NCBI GenBank assembly: GCA_036558005.1 | Contig: DATBGO010000227.1 | Span: forward strand, 19,214-83,213 | Reading direction: 5' to 3' | DNA: 64,000 nucleotides | Origin: DATBGO01 sp036558005 | GTDB taxonomy: Bacteria > Actinomycetota > Actinomycetes > Streptosporangiales > Streptosporangiaceae | Shown here: positions 24,038-33,800 of the stretch, piece after piece | Layout of the letters: each line of letters starts with the position of its first letter | Numbering within the stretch: position 1 is the first letter of the stretch | Program-made: the position numbers and the translations under genes | Notes under the pieces: model-generated | Databases searched by the model: none | What the model saw: the letters and a program-made list of their open reading frames with translations, nothing else | What the model was told of the DNA's origin: nothing

Positions 24038-25135
24038 CTAGCGCACCAGGCAGCCGCGGCTGGCGCCGCCCGGGCCGAACGCGCGCGCGAGCGCGGTGGC
24101 GATCGCGTGCGCGCGGACCGCGTAGCCGGCCGGGGTGTAATGGATCCCGTCCGACAGGTACCAGCCGGGCTCGGCGACCGACGCCCAGTCGAAGACGCGC
24201 ATGTTCGGGTACCGGGCGCAGGCCGCGCGCAGGGTGGCGTTCCAGGTCAGCATATTGGCCTCGGACCACGGGCCGGCCGTCAGCAGGGTCCTGGTGTTCA
24301 CCCACAGCACCGGCTCGCCGTGCGCGGCCGACATCATCCGCTCGATCCTGGCCATCCGGCTCAGGTCAGAGCCGACCGACACGTTCGCCGTGTCATTGGT
24401 TCCCAGGGCGAACACCCAGCAGCCCCGGTACCCGTGGCTGACCCAGCCGCGGGCCACGTTGAAGCCGTTGACCTGCCCGGGCAGCACCTCCTCGATGGAC
24501 CGCCCGCCCGAGGCGTCCACCAGCAGGTGCGCGACTCCGACCCGGGCGTAGCGGGCGGCGAGCCGCTGCGCCGGGTCGGGCAGCACGGCAGCCGAGATCA
24601 TGCCCACCGAGGTCGAGTCGCCGACGTGCGCCACCGAGCGGCACGAGGTACGCAGCCCGCGGCGGGCCGCGGCGGCGGCCCCGTGCCCGGAGGTCCCGCG
24701 CCTGGAGGGTGAGTGCGCGGCGCTGGCGGGCCTGGCCGCGGCGCGGCGCGGCTGGCCGGCCGCCGGGTGCCCGGCGGGACTCGCCGGGGCGGTGCTGGCA
24801 TGTGCGGGGCTGGCCGGTGCGGGGCTGGCCGGTGCGGGGCTGGCGTGCCGTGACCGCAGCCGCCGGGCGGCAGCCGCCTGGCCGGCCCCGGCCGCCGCGC
24901 CCGCGCTGCCGCGATGCTGCGGGCCTGGACGGCCGGCCGCGGCGGCGGTGCGGCCGGGCCCGGCGAACACCCCGGCGATCGCGAGCCCGGCCAGGGCCAG
25001 CACGACCGCCGCGGCGGCAGCCGCGGCCACGGCCCGGCGGCCGGGCCTGATCAGCCGTCCCGGCTGGCGGGCAGCACGGACAGCGGCGCGAGCGAATGCG
25101 GGAACATGCTCAGGGCCTGAACGCCAGAAGCGCAT
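24038..25135 (-). CDS. Membrane-anchored SGNH hydrolase/acyltransferase
   Basis: This 365-residue protein has a single hydrophobic helix (residues about 36-58), a long Ala/Ser/Pro linker (60-160) with repeated SPAPA units, and a C-terminal SGNH domain. Ser174 lies in VGDSTS, GTNDTAN supplies Asn, and DGIHYTPAGY the Asp/His pair. Its catalytic domain is about as long as, and plainly homologous to, the C-terminal half of the preceding fusion (shared GCWVxALGTNDTA, MMSAAxGEPVxWVN, FDWASV). It acts outside the membrane, perhaps as a second acyltransferase or as an esterase reversing the modification. Confidence 0.85.
   Translation of the reverse strand: MRFWRSGPEHVPAFARAAVRAARQPGRLIRPGRRAVAAAAAAAVVLALAGLAIAGVFAGPGRTAAAAGRPGPQHRGSAGAAAGAGQAAAARRLRSRHASPAPASPAPASPAHASTAPASPAGHPAAGQPRRAAARPASAAHSPSRRGTSGHGAAAAARRGLRTSCRSVAHVGDSTSVGMISAAVLPDPAQRLAARYARVGVAHLLVDASGGRSIEEVLPGQVNGFNVARGWVSHGYRGCWVFALGTNDTANVSVGSDLSRMARIERMMSAAHGEPVLWVNTRTLLTAGPWSEANMLTWNATLRAACARYPNMRVFDWASVAEPGWYLSDGIHYTPAGYAVRAHAIATALARAFGPGGASRGCLVR
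24802..24846. repeat. Three tandem 15-base units in the SGNH linker
   Basis: The unit GTGCGGGGCTGGCCG occurs three times in a row, the last slightly changed. It encodes the SPAPA linker repeats on the minus strand. Length variation between strains would be expected. Confidence 0.8.
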
Positions 25136-25630
25136 TGGTCAGCTCCAGGGGACGGGAGCAAGCGCATCACGGTGCGCCGCCGTGCGGCGGCCGCGCCCAG
25201 CGCCGATCGTTACCGCGATCAGCTCACCGGCCGGGCCGCAACCAAGGGCCAGGCAGCGGGGCGCAGTGCGTGACGCGCCTCGCTCGGGGGCTTGGCTCGC
25301 GGACAGCACTGATCGGGGACTGTCGGTTACCGCTTCACTACAAGAACACCCCGGCGGGCCGACCTGATTCCATCGTTCAGTAGAAACCCGCCGCGTCCGC
25401 CCAGGTCAGCATCCGGCCAGCACGGCGCAGCGCGGACAGGGGGCCCGCGGCGCAGCACGGACAGTGGGCCCGCGGCACAGCGCGGATAACGGGACTGCGG
25501 CACGGCCGGCCCGGCGCGATTCCATGCGCCACACGGCGGCGCAACCCGGCCGGCCCGGGCGGCGCGAAGGACAAGAAATCCGGGTGCCGAATGGTGGTCC
25601 ATTTCCCGGGCCGCGGATTTACCATATCTC
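25136..25630. other. Non-coding stretch ahead of the large operon
   Basis: No convincing gene is seen in about 495 bases between the divergent SGNH gene and the large plus-strand operon. It contains the 25-base tandem repeat at 25426-25500. It must also hold the operon promoter, but no clear -35/-10 pair was found. The sequence just before the first gene turns AT-richer (GATTTACCATATC near 25616). Confidence 0.6.
25426..25500. repeat. Three tandem 25-base direct repeats
   Basis: Copies start at 25426, 25451 and 25476, each of the form CRCAGCRCGGAYARNGGGMCYGCGG. Copies one and two differ at three positions and the third is more diverged. They lie 150 bases upstream of the large operon and could be regulator sites or plain slippage repeats. 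Confidence 0.75.
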
Positions 25631-25648
25631 GTGAAAGGCGTGGGGGTC

Positions 25649-25972
25649 ATGCCGGGATTTGGGGGTGGGGGAAATGCGAGCTTTGGCAGATATGACGGGC
25701 TAGGCATGGCGACCATCGCGGTTACCGCGCCTGCCGGAGTCCTCAGCCAGCTGCCGGCCGCTGGCAGCAGCTTCCCGCTGGCCCTGGCGGCCAGCACCGC
25801 CGCCGACAACGGCGACGGCACCTGGACGGTCACCGCGATGACCGACGAGGCGAACATCCCCGCGCTGACCGCGCTGGGCGCCACCGTGACCGTGATCGAG
25901 GACGACGCCGCCGAACTGGCTCGCTGGCAGGCCATCGACTCACAGGTCGACAACGAGCCACCCCTCGCCTAG
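25649..25972 (+). CDS. Small propeptide-like protein, first gene of the large operon
   Basis: The best start is ATG at 25649; a GTG at 25631 and an ATG at 25706 are in frame too. The product is about 107 residues. After a Gly-rich start, MATIAVTAPAGVLSQLPA.. and TWTVTAMTDEANIPALTALGATVTVIED form a small alpha/beta unit. It resembles the inhibitory prodomains seen at the N-terminus of M14 carboxypeptidases and similar proteases (a strand, then ..LxALGxxVxVxED). The next gene, nine bases on, is an M14 peptidase without such a prodomain, so a separately encoded chaperone or inhibitor is the likely role. No signal peptide is seen. Confidence 0.6.
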   Translation: MPGFGGGGNASFGRYDGLGMATIAVTAPAGVLSQLPAAGSSFPLALAASTAADNGDGTWTVTAMTDEANIPALTALGATVTVIEDDAAELARWQAIDSQVDNEPPLA

Positions 25973-25981
25973 GAGCGCGGC

Positions 25982-27430
25982 ATGGCTGGCTACATGACCT
26001 CGGCGGTGGTGTCCGCGCACCTAGACGCGGCCGCGGCCGCGCACCCGGCGGTGTGCGTCAGGTCCGGGGCGAGCGACTGGGCGGCGGGCCGGGCCGGCGG
26101 CAAGAGCGGCTACGTCAAGGTCGGCGCCGCCGTCACCGGCAGCCCGCCGCAGCGCAGCGCGGTGCTGCTGATCGGCGGGGTGCACGCCAGGGAGCTGGCC
26201 CCGCCGGACGCGCTGGTCAGCTTCGTGGAGAAACTGCTGACCGGCTACGCGGCCGGCACCCCGGTCAGCTACCCCGCGTGGACCGACCCGGTCAGCGGCA
26301 TCGTCTATGACTCGTTCCTGATCCCCTGGCCGTGGGTCAAGAACGTGGTCGAGCGGCTGGACCTGTACATCGCCCCGCTGGTCAACGACGACGGGCGGGA
26401 CTTCGTGCTCGCCCCGCTGGGGGCCGGCGCATCGCACGCGGACCAGGCGCTGCACAAGGGCTGGCGGAAGAACCGGCGGACCGCGCCGGCCGGGGTCACC
26501 GACCCGCACGGCGCTGGCGTCGATATCAACCGCAATTTCGACATCGTCTGGAACTTCACCAAGTTCTACGACATGTCCCTGCCCAACGTCGCGGTGCATT
26601 CCTCCACCGACCCGGTCAGTGACTCGTTCATCGGCGACCTCGCCGAGTCCGAGCCGGAGACCAGGAACGTCGCCGGCCTGATGCGCAACAAGGGCGTCAG
26701 CTGGTTCATCGACTTCCACGCCTTCGGCCGGGACGTGCTGTTCTCCTGGGGCATCGAATCCAACCAGGACAAAGACGCCACGAAGAACTTCGCCAACCCC
26801 GACTGGGACGGCAAGCGCGACGGCATCGCCAACCCCGGCTACAAGGAGTACATCCCGACCGTCGACGCGATCACCGGCGAGGGCATGGCCAGGCGCATCA
26901 GCGACATCGTCCTGGCCAAGGCGGGCGGCGCGGACCCGCGGGCGCAGGCCAGGTCCCGGTACACGGTCAAGCAGTCGGCTGACTTCTACGTCGCGACCGG
27001 CACCACCCAGGACTTCTGCTTCAGCCGCTGGTTCACCGCCGCGACGGCGGGCCACCCGATCCCCACCGTGATGGCCTTCACCATCGAGGCAGGCGGGGAC
27101 CCCAAGCTCGGAGCCGACCACGACGAGGGCGGCTTCACCCCCGACTACGTGCAGCATTTCCCCAAGCTGGAGCGGGAGATCCACGTCGCCGCCTGGGCAT
27201 TCCTGTCCGCCGTCGCCTCGATGAAGGCCCCGTCGCCCAGCACCCCGGATCCGCCGGCCGCCCAGCCGCCGCCGGCCGGCGCCAGCGGAGGCTCCGGCTG
27301 CCTGATGATGCTGGTCAGCTGCCTGCTCCTGATCGGCGCGGCGGCCGCCGCGATACTCGGCGCGACCGGGCTCGGCGCCCTGCTCGGCGGCGGCGCGCTG
27401 GCTGGCTACCTGGCCAGGCGGAGGGCTTGA
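25982..27430 (+). CDS. M14-family zinc carboxypeptidase with C-terminal membrane segment
   Basis: This 482-residue protein starts with ATG at 25982. Zinc ligands H68 and E71 (GGVHARELAPP) and H246 (DFHAFG) are present, as are substrate arginines in WRKNRR and DINRNFD and the general base E369 in FTIEAGG. Domain length (about 400) is normal. A Pro/Ala linker at 405-430 leads to one hydrophobic segment (GCLMMLVSCLLLIGAAAAAILGATG..) and a short basic tail, GYLARRRA. There is no N-terminal signal peptide. It is coupled by TGATG to the next gene. It probably trims or matures partner proteins of the operon, which is inference from linkage. Confidence 0.9.
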   Translation: MAGYMTSAVVSAHLDAAAAAHPAVCVRSGASDWAAGRAGGKSGYVKVGAAVTGSPPQRSAVLLIGGVHARELAPPDALVSFVEKLLTGYAAGTPVSYPAWTDPVSGIVYDSFLIPWPWVKNVVERLDLYIAPLVNDDGRDFVLAPLGAGASHADQALHKGWRKNRRTAPAGVTDPHGAGVDINRNFDIVWNFTKFYDMSLPNVAVHSSTDPVSDSFIGDLAESEPETRNVAGLMRNKGVSWFIDFHAFGRDVLFSWGIESNQDKDATKNFANPDWDGKRDGIANPGYKEYIPTVDAITGEGMARRISDIVLAKAGGADPRAQARSRYTVKQSADFYVATGTTQDFCFSRWFTAATAGHPIPTVMAFTIEAGGDPKLGADHDEGGFTPDYVQHFPKLEREIHVAAWAFLSAVASMKAPSPSTPDPPAAQPPPAGASGGSGCLMMLVSCLLLIGAAAAAILGATGLGALLGGGALAGYLARRRA

Positions 27431-30400
27431 TGGCAGAGGACGGCACCCTCCAGCAGTTCGCGGGCGCGCTGGCCGCCTCGCTGCAGCCGCTGCAGACCCG
27501 GCTGGCGGCCGGCGATGCCCGCGGGCTGCTCGCGGAGATGGGCCTGGCGCTGCCGCCCGAACTGGACGGGCTGCCCGCGTTCAGCACCGCGGCCAGCGCG
27601 GCGATCACCGCGGTGGAGGGCCTGGCCGCGCCGCTGGCCGCGCTGGCCAGCGCGGCGCAGGCCGGTGACGCCGGCCCGATCATCTCGGCGACGGCCAGCC
27701 TGCTGCAGGCGGTCGCGGCGACCATCAGCGCGCTGGATGACCTGGCCAGCGCGCTGGGCTCGGTGGCGGGCAGCCTGCCAGGGGTCGACCCGGGCGACGT
27801 CACGGCGTTCGCCGGGACCTTCGCAGCGAAGCTGGCCGAGCACGTCATCGTCGACTACCTCGCCGGGTTCCGGCCGGTGCTGCTGCGGGTCCTCGCGCTG
27901 CTCGGCATCGCCGGCATCGACCTGGTGCCGCCAGATCCCGCCGACCCGGCCAAGATCGCATTCCAGCGGCACGACCTGAACCTGCCGGCCATCGGCAGCA
28001 TGCTCAGCGACCCGGCCAGCTACCTGCTGGGGCTTTACGGCTGGAACACCCCGGCGCTGGACGCGGCCGGCCTGCTGGCCCGGCTGGCCGGCCTGCTGAC
28101 CGAGTTCGGCGCCTCGGCCAGTTTCGACCCGGCGGCCGGCACGCTGACGCTGGCCCCGTTCACCTTCGCGGCGACCACCGGGGTGAGCCCGCCCGGCCTG
28201 TCGGCGCTGCTGGCCGCCGGGATCAGCGACGGCAGCACGCTGGACCTGCCGTCCCTGCTGCCGTCGGGGTGGACCCTGCAGCTGACCGCGAAGGGCGCCC
28301 TGAGCGCCGGGGCGGAGCTGCGGATCCTGCCGCCGGGCCAGCTGGAGCTGCACGCCGCCGCCAGCGTCGACGGCTCGCTCCAGGTCGTCGCCACCAGGTC
28401 CGCGGCGGCGGGCGGCCGGCTGACCATCATCGGGATCCCCGGCATCGCGAACCTGGACGCGGCGTCCGTCACGACCTCGGTCGGCGCCCAGTTCCACTGG
28501 GACTCCGGCTCCGGGGTGGCCCGCGGCGCGTTCGTGGCCGGGGCGGCTATCACCGGCGGGAAGTTCACCGTCGGCTCGGCCAACGCGGACGGGTTCGTGG
28601 CCAGCCTGCTGTCCGGCCTGGACATCGAGCTCGACTTCGACCTGCAGCTCGGCTGGGCCGGCGACCGCGGCTTCTACATCGGCGGCAACGCGGGACTGGG
28701 CACCACCATCGGCGTGCACCGCGTGATCGGCCCGTTCACGCTCGACAGCGTGCACCTGGAGGTGACCGGCTCGGGCGGCGGGCTGGCGCTGGAGACCAGC
28801 GTCACCGGCAGCGGCACCCTCGGCCCGGTGACCGCCTCGGTCGACCGGATCGGCGCGGTCACCACGCTCGGCTTCAGCCCGGGCAACCTCGGGCCGGCCC
28901 AGCTCGACGTCGCGTTCAAGCCGCCGGCCGGGCTGGGCATCCTGATCGACGCCGGGGTGATCACCGGCGGCGGCTACATCTCTTACGACCCGGTCAAGGG
29001 CGAGTACGCGGGCGTGCTTGAACTGTCGCTGCTGAGCATCTCCATCAAGGCGATCGGGGTGCTGGACACCCGGCTGCCCGACGGCTCGCCGGGGTTCTCG
29101 TTCCTGATCATCCTGACCTTCGACCTGCCGCCGGTGCAGCTCGGCTTCGGGTTCACCCTCAACGGCGTCGGCGGCCTGGCCGGGATCAACCGGACCATGG
29201 TGACCGACGCGCTGCAGGCCGCGATGCGCGCCCATCACCTGGACTCCATCCTGTTCCCGCCCGACCCGGTCGCGGACGCGCCGCAGATCATCAGCGACAT
29301 CCGGACGATCTTCCCGCCCGCGCAGGGCCGGTACGTGTTCGGCCCGATGCTGGAGGTGGGCTGGGGCACCCCCACCCTGATCACGCTGGAGATCGGGGTC
29401 CTGCTGGAGCTGCCCGACCCGGTGCGGATCGCGCTGCTCGGCCGCCTGCACATGGCGCTGCCCGACGACGATGCCGCGCTGATCCTGATCCAGATCGACA
29501 TCCTGGGCACCCTGGACTTCGGCACCGACACGCTGGAGATCGACGGCTCGCTGTATGACTCCCGGATCCTGGCCTACGAACTGTCCGGGGACATGGCGCT
29601 GCGGCTGAACTGGGGCGACAGCCCGGACTTCGCAGTGTCGATGGGCGGGTTCCACCCCCGCTACCAGCCGCCGCCCGGCTTCCCCGCGCTGAAGCGGATG
29701 ACCGTGTCCATCGGCGACAGCGACCTGGTCCAGCTGAGCTGCACCTCCTACCTCGCGGTGACCTCCAACAGCTACCAGTTCGGCTCCGCGGTCGAGCTGT
29801 CCGCGTCGGCGGGCGATTTCAGCCTGCACGGCTACATGGGCTTCGACGCGCTGTTCACGTTCGACCCGTTCAGCTTCGACGTCGACTTCTCCGCCGGGGT
29901 GGACGTCAAGTATGACGGCACCACCCTGCTGGGCATCCACCTGGACGCGGAGCTGTCCGGGCCGACCCCCTGGCACGTGCACGGCACCGCCTCGATCGAC
30001 ATCCTGTTCTTCTCCGTCGGCATCAGCGTCGACGTGACCTGGGGTGACGACAACGCGGTCAGCCTGCCCGCGACCGCCGTGCTGCCGCAGCTGAACGCCG
30101 CGCTGACCGCGCCGTCCAGCTGGTCGGCGCAGCTGCCGCCGGGCACCGAGCAGGCGGTGACGCTGCGCGGGCTGCCGCCCGGTGGCACCGACATCGTGGT
30201 GCACCCGATGGGCTCGCTCACGGTGCGGGAGAAGATCGTGCCGCTGGACGTGCCGGTGACCAAGTTCGGCAACACCACCCCCTCCGACGGCGGCCAGTTC
30301 GCCATCGCCAGCGTCACGCTGGACGGCAACCCGGCGGCCATCACCAGCGTGCAGGACGCGTTCGCGCGCGGCCAGTTCCAGCAGCTGTCCGACAGCGACG

Positions 30401-30861
30401 AGATCTCCGCGCCCGCCTTCGAGCAGTTCGACTGCGGGGTCGGCATCGGCGACCCGTCGGTCCGCGGCGGCCATGACGCGCCCCGCACGGTGACCATGCA
30501 ATGGCGCTACATCCCGGACCCGGTGCGGGCATCGGTGCTCAGCAGGGCCGCGGCGCTGTCGGCCGCCCAGCTCGCGGCCGGCGCGCAGCTCGGCGCCGGA
30601 GCCCGGGCACCGGTCAGCAACACCGGGCTGGCCCGCTACACCGGGCCAGGCACCGCCAGTATCGTGGCCGCCGCCCCGGTCAGCTACGTGGTCACCGGCA
30701 CCGGCGACCTCGCCGTCAGGGCCGACATCAGCCCGGCCGGCGGCACCACCTGCTACGCGGCCAGCAGCGCGCTGGCCAGCTACCTGGCAGCCAACCCGCA
30801 GCAGGCCGGCCAGCTCCAGGTCATGCCGCTGCACGAGGTGCCGGAAGGGAGCGCGGCATGA
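27430..30861 (+). CDS. Very large beta-rich protein, DUF6603-like, 1143 aa
   Basis: ATG at 27430 overlaps the peptidase stop (TGATG). Residues about 1-130 are Ala/Leu helical repeats (ALAASLQPLQTRLAAGDARGLLAEM). The remainder is dominated by short alternating beta strands with repeated phrases (LGWAGDRGFYIGGNAGLG, LGFGFTLNGVGGLAGINRTM, FDALFTFDPFSFDVDFSAGVDVKYDG). This is the style of the DUF6603 family, large proteins of unknown function in bacteria and some fungi; the name is from memory and moderately certain. The C-terminal 200 residues are less regular. No signal peptide, membrane helix or enzyme motif was found. A structural, surface-like beta solenoid or amphitropic role is conceivable. 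Confidence 0.75.
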   Translation: MAEDGTLQQFAGALAASLQPLQTRLAAGDARGLLAEMGLALPPELDGLPAFSTAASAAITAVEGLAAPLAALASAAQAGDAGPIISATASLLQAVAATISALDDLASALGSVAGSLPGVDPGDVTAFAGTFAAKLAEHVIVDYLAGFRPVLLRVLALLGIAGIDLVPPDPADPAKIAFQRHDLNLPAIGSMLSDPASYLLGLYGWNTPALDAAGLLARLAGLLTEFGASASFDPAAGTLTLAPFTFAATTGVSPPGLSALLAAGISDGSTLDLPSLLPSGWTLQLTAKGALSAGAELRILPPGQLELHAAASVDGSLQVVATRSAAAGGRLTIIGIPGIANLDAASVTTSVGAQFHWDSGSGVARGAFVAGAAITGGKFTVGSANADGFVASLLSGLDIELDFDLQLGWAGDRGFYIGGNAGLGTTIGVHRVIGPFTLDSVHLEVTGSGGGLALETSVTGSGTLGPVTASVDRIGAVTTLGFSPGNLGPAQLDVAFKPPAGLGILIDAGVITGGGYISYDPVKGEYAGVLELSLLSISIKAIGVLDTRLPDGSPGFSFLIILTFDLPPVQLGFGFTLNGVGGLAGINRTMVTDALQAAMRAHHLDSILFPPDPVADAPQIISDIRTIFPPAQGRYVFGPMLEVGWGTPTLITLEIGVLLELPDPVRIALLGRLHMALPDDDAALILIQIDILGTLDFGTDTLEIDGSLYDSRILAYELSGDMALRLNWGDSPDFAVSMGGFHPRYQPPPGFPALKRMTVSIGDSDLVQLSCTSYLAVTSNSYQFGSAVELSASAGDFSLHGYMGFDALFTFDPFSFDVDFSAGVDVKYDGTTLLGIHLDAELSGPTPWHVHGTASIDILFFSVGISVDVTWGDDNAVSLPATAVLPQLNAALTAPSSWSAQLPPGTEQAVTLRGLPPGGTDIVVHPMGSLTVREKIVPLDVPVTKFGNTTPSDGGQFAIASVTLDGNPAAITSVQDAFARGQFQQLSDSDEISAPAFEQFDCGVGIGDPSVRGGHDAPRTVTMQWRYIPDPVRASVLSRAAALSAAQLAAGAQLGAGARAPVSNTGLARYTGPGTASIVAAAPVSYVVTGTGDLAVRADISPAGGTTCYAASSALASYLAANPQQAGQLQVMPLHEVPEGSAA

Positions 30862-33800
30862 CCGTCACCGACGGCGCGGACGCGCCCGGCGCCCGGTATC
30901 ACTTCCGGTCCTGGCTGCGGCGCGGCATCGGCGCGGACGCCGGGCAGCCCGACGGGCCGGGACTGCCCGACCGGGCGGCGCTCACCGTCACCCTGAACGT
31001 CACCGCCCAGCAGGACGCCGCCACGGTCGCCGACACCCCGCCGCCGCAGCTGACCGTGCACCTCTACGGGCCCGGCGACGTCGTCGGCATCGACCCGCGC
31101 CACGTCATCAGGACCGAGCCGCGCGACCAGACGGTGAACTTCGAGCCGAACTACCTGGCCGGGATCGAGTTCGGCTACCCGGATCTCCCCTGGCTGTTCA
31201 CGCCCGCGCAGCCCGACGGCGACCGGCTGCGGCCGTTCGTGGCGCTGATCGCGCTCAAGACCGGGGAATTCACCGCCGCCGGCGGGCCGCCGGGCCCGCT
31301 GCCGGCCATCGACGTCCAGGTCATGTCCGCGCTGCAGCCGCTGGCGGACGCGTGGAACTGGGCGCACGCCCAGATCGCCGGCGACGCGGATCTCACCAGC
31401 ACGATCACCGCCAGCCCCGCGGCGGCGATCTCCCGGGTGCTGTGCCCGCGGCGGCTCGACCCGGAGTCCTCCTACACCGCCTTCCTGGTCCCGGCGTTCG
31501 AGATCGGCCGCCAGGCTGGCCTCGGCATGGACGTCAGCGGGCTGCACACCGCCGGCCCGGCGTGGACCGCGCAGACCAGCGCGCCGCTGCGGCTGCCGGT
31601 GTACTACCAGTTCTCGTTCCGCACCAGCGACGCCGGCGACTTCGAGTCGCTGGTCCGCAAGCTCACCCCCACCATCCTGCCCGCCGAGGTCGGCATCAGC
31701 CTGATGGCGGTCGACCATCCGGCGCCGGGCGTGCCGGGCGCGGGCGGGCCGCTCGGGCTGGAAGGCGCGCTGCGCAGCGCCCTGACCACCCCGACCTCGT
31801 GGACCGGGCCGGACCGGGACGCCTTCCAGGCGGCGGTGCAGGACCTGGTCAACCTGACCGCGGCCGCGGGCACCGACGACCCGGACAACCCGGCGCCGGA
31901 GGACCCGCGGATCGTGCCGCCGTTCTACGGCAAGTGGGCCGCGGCCGCCGCGGCGGTCGATCACACCCAGCCCGGCTGGCCGGGCGAGCTGAACACCGAC
32001 CCGCGCAACCGGGCCGCGGCCGGGATGGGCACCCAGATCGTGCAGGCCCAGCGGACCGCCCTGCTGGCCTCGGCCTGGGACCAGGTAGCCGGGGTCGAGG
32101 CGGCCAACGCCCAGCTTCGGGCCGCGCAGCTGTCCCGGGCCGCGATGTCGGCGGTGTGGAACCGGCAGCTGTCGGCGGCCGGGCCCGGCACCCTGCTGGC
32201 GCTGACCGCGCCGGTCCAGGCCCGGATGCTGGCCAGCCCGCGCACCGTGTACGCGACGATCGCGGCCAGCCGGGTGCCGCACCGGATCGTATCCGGCGCC
32301 TACCGAAGGGCCGCCCGCCCGCTCGGGCCGGTCGCCCGGCGGGCGGCGGCGCTGGCCGGCGTCAGCGGGCCGCCGGCGGCCAGGCCGCCGCTGCTGGAGC
32401 GGATCAACGCCGGGCAGGTCCTGGTCGCCCCGCCGCCCCCGCCGCCTGGCGGCATGACCTCCATCGACGGGGTGAGCGACGCAGCCGAGGCGGCCGCGCT
32501 GCCGGGCTGGCTGCCGGGCTGGCTGCGCGCGCTGATTACCTGGCTGGCCCGGCGGCTGGGCGACTGGCTGCCGGTGCTGACGGTCGCTCTCGGGCTGGTC
32601 CTGGCGGCGGCCGTGGCGGTGATCATGGTGGCGGCCGGCGCGGCGGGCGGCGCTGCCGCCGCCGTGGCGGTGGTCATCGTGGCCGCGGCGCTGGGTGCTG
32701 CCTGGTGGCTGCGCCGGGTCGAGCGCATCGACGCGGCGGCCGACGGGCTGCGATTGTCCGGCCTGACCCTGGCCGCCGTGCAGGCGGCACCGCCGGCCAC
32801 GTCGTTCGCGGTGTCCAGTCCCCCGTCGGGCCTGGGCGGGCACGGCTCGGTTCAGGCGGCCGCCGGGCCGGGCGGCCCCGCTGGCCCCGCGCCGCCGCCC
32901 GAGGCCGTGCCTGGCGGCAGCGCGGCCGGGCCGGCCCTGACCGCGGTGGCCGGGGACAGCCCGGCCGGCGCGAGGTTCCGGGCGGCGGCCGGGCTGGCGC
33001 TCGGGGCCGTGCACGGCTTCCCGGCCGACCCGGCACCGGCCCCGGCCCTGGATCTGGCCGCGCTGTCCGCGACGGTGCTGGCCAAGCTCGACCCGGCCAG
33101 GACCGTGCTGGCCCGGATGAGCACGGTCATCCGGCTGCCCGGCGGGCTGCCCTGGTTCACCCCGGACCCGATCGAGCCGATCATGGCGGCGCCCGACTTC
33201 CCGCAGCCGATGTACGCCCCGCTGCGCGACCTGAACCAGGACTACCTGCTGCCCGGGGTCGAGCTCATCCCCCCGGACACGCTCGGCGCGGTGCTGGAGA
33301 ACCACGCGTTCATCGAGTCCTTCCTGGTCGGGCTCAATCACGAGATGGCGCGCCAGCTGCTGTGGGACGGCTACCCGACCGACCAGCGCGGCAGCTACTT
33401 CCGGCAGTTCTGGGACGTGGCCGGCTACCTGCCGCAGGCCGGCGACCCGGCCAGCCCGGCCGCGCTGGCGGAGGCGCTGAAAGACATCCCGCCGATCAAC
33501 ACCTGGCCGCTGGCCCGCCCGCTGGGCAGCAACGAGAACCGGCCGAACGTGGTCCCCGACAACGTCGTGCTGCTGGTCCGGGGCGAACTGCTGCGCCGCT
33601 ACCCGAACACGGTGATCTTCGCGGGGAAGGCGAAGGCCGGGGCGGACGGGGACAACGGCCGGGTGCTCGACGAGACCGACGAGCGCTACCCCGTCTTCCG
33701 CGGCACGCTCAGCCCGGACATCACGTTCTTCGGCTTCAGCCTGTCAGCCGACGACGCGCGCGGCGGCACGGCGGCCGCGCCGCTCGGGTTCTTCTTCGTG

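Noticed and set aside
25426..25500. CRISPR array
   Set aside because: The 25-base units are adjacent with no spacers between them, and no cas gene is present.
27406..30834. 1142-residue open frame on the minus strand
   Set aside because: Shadow of the DUF6603-like gene; no hydrophobic core or domain, and it has no ribosome-binding site or neighbours in its direction.
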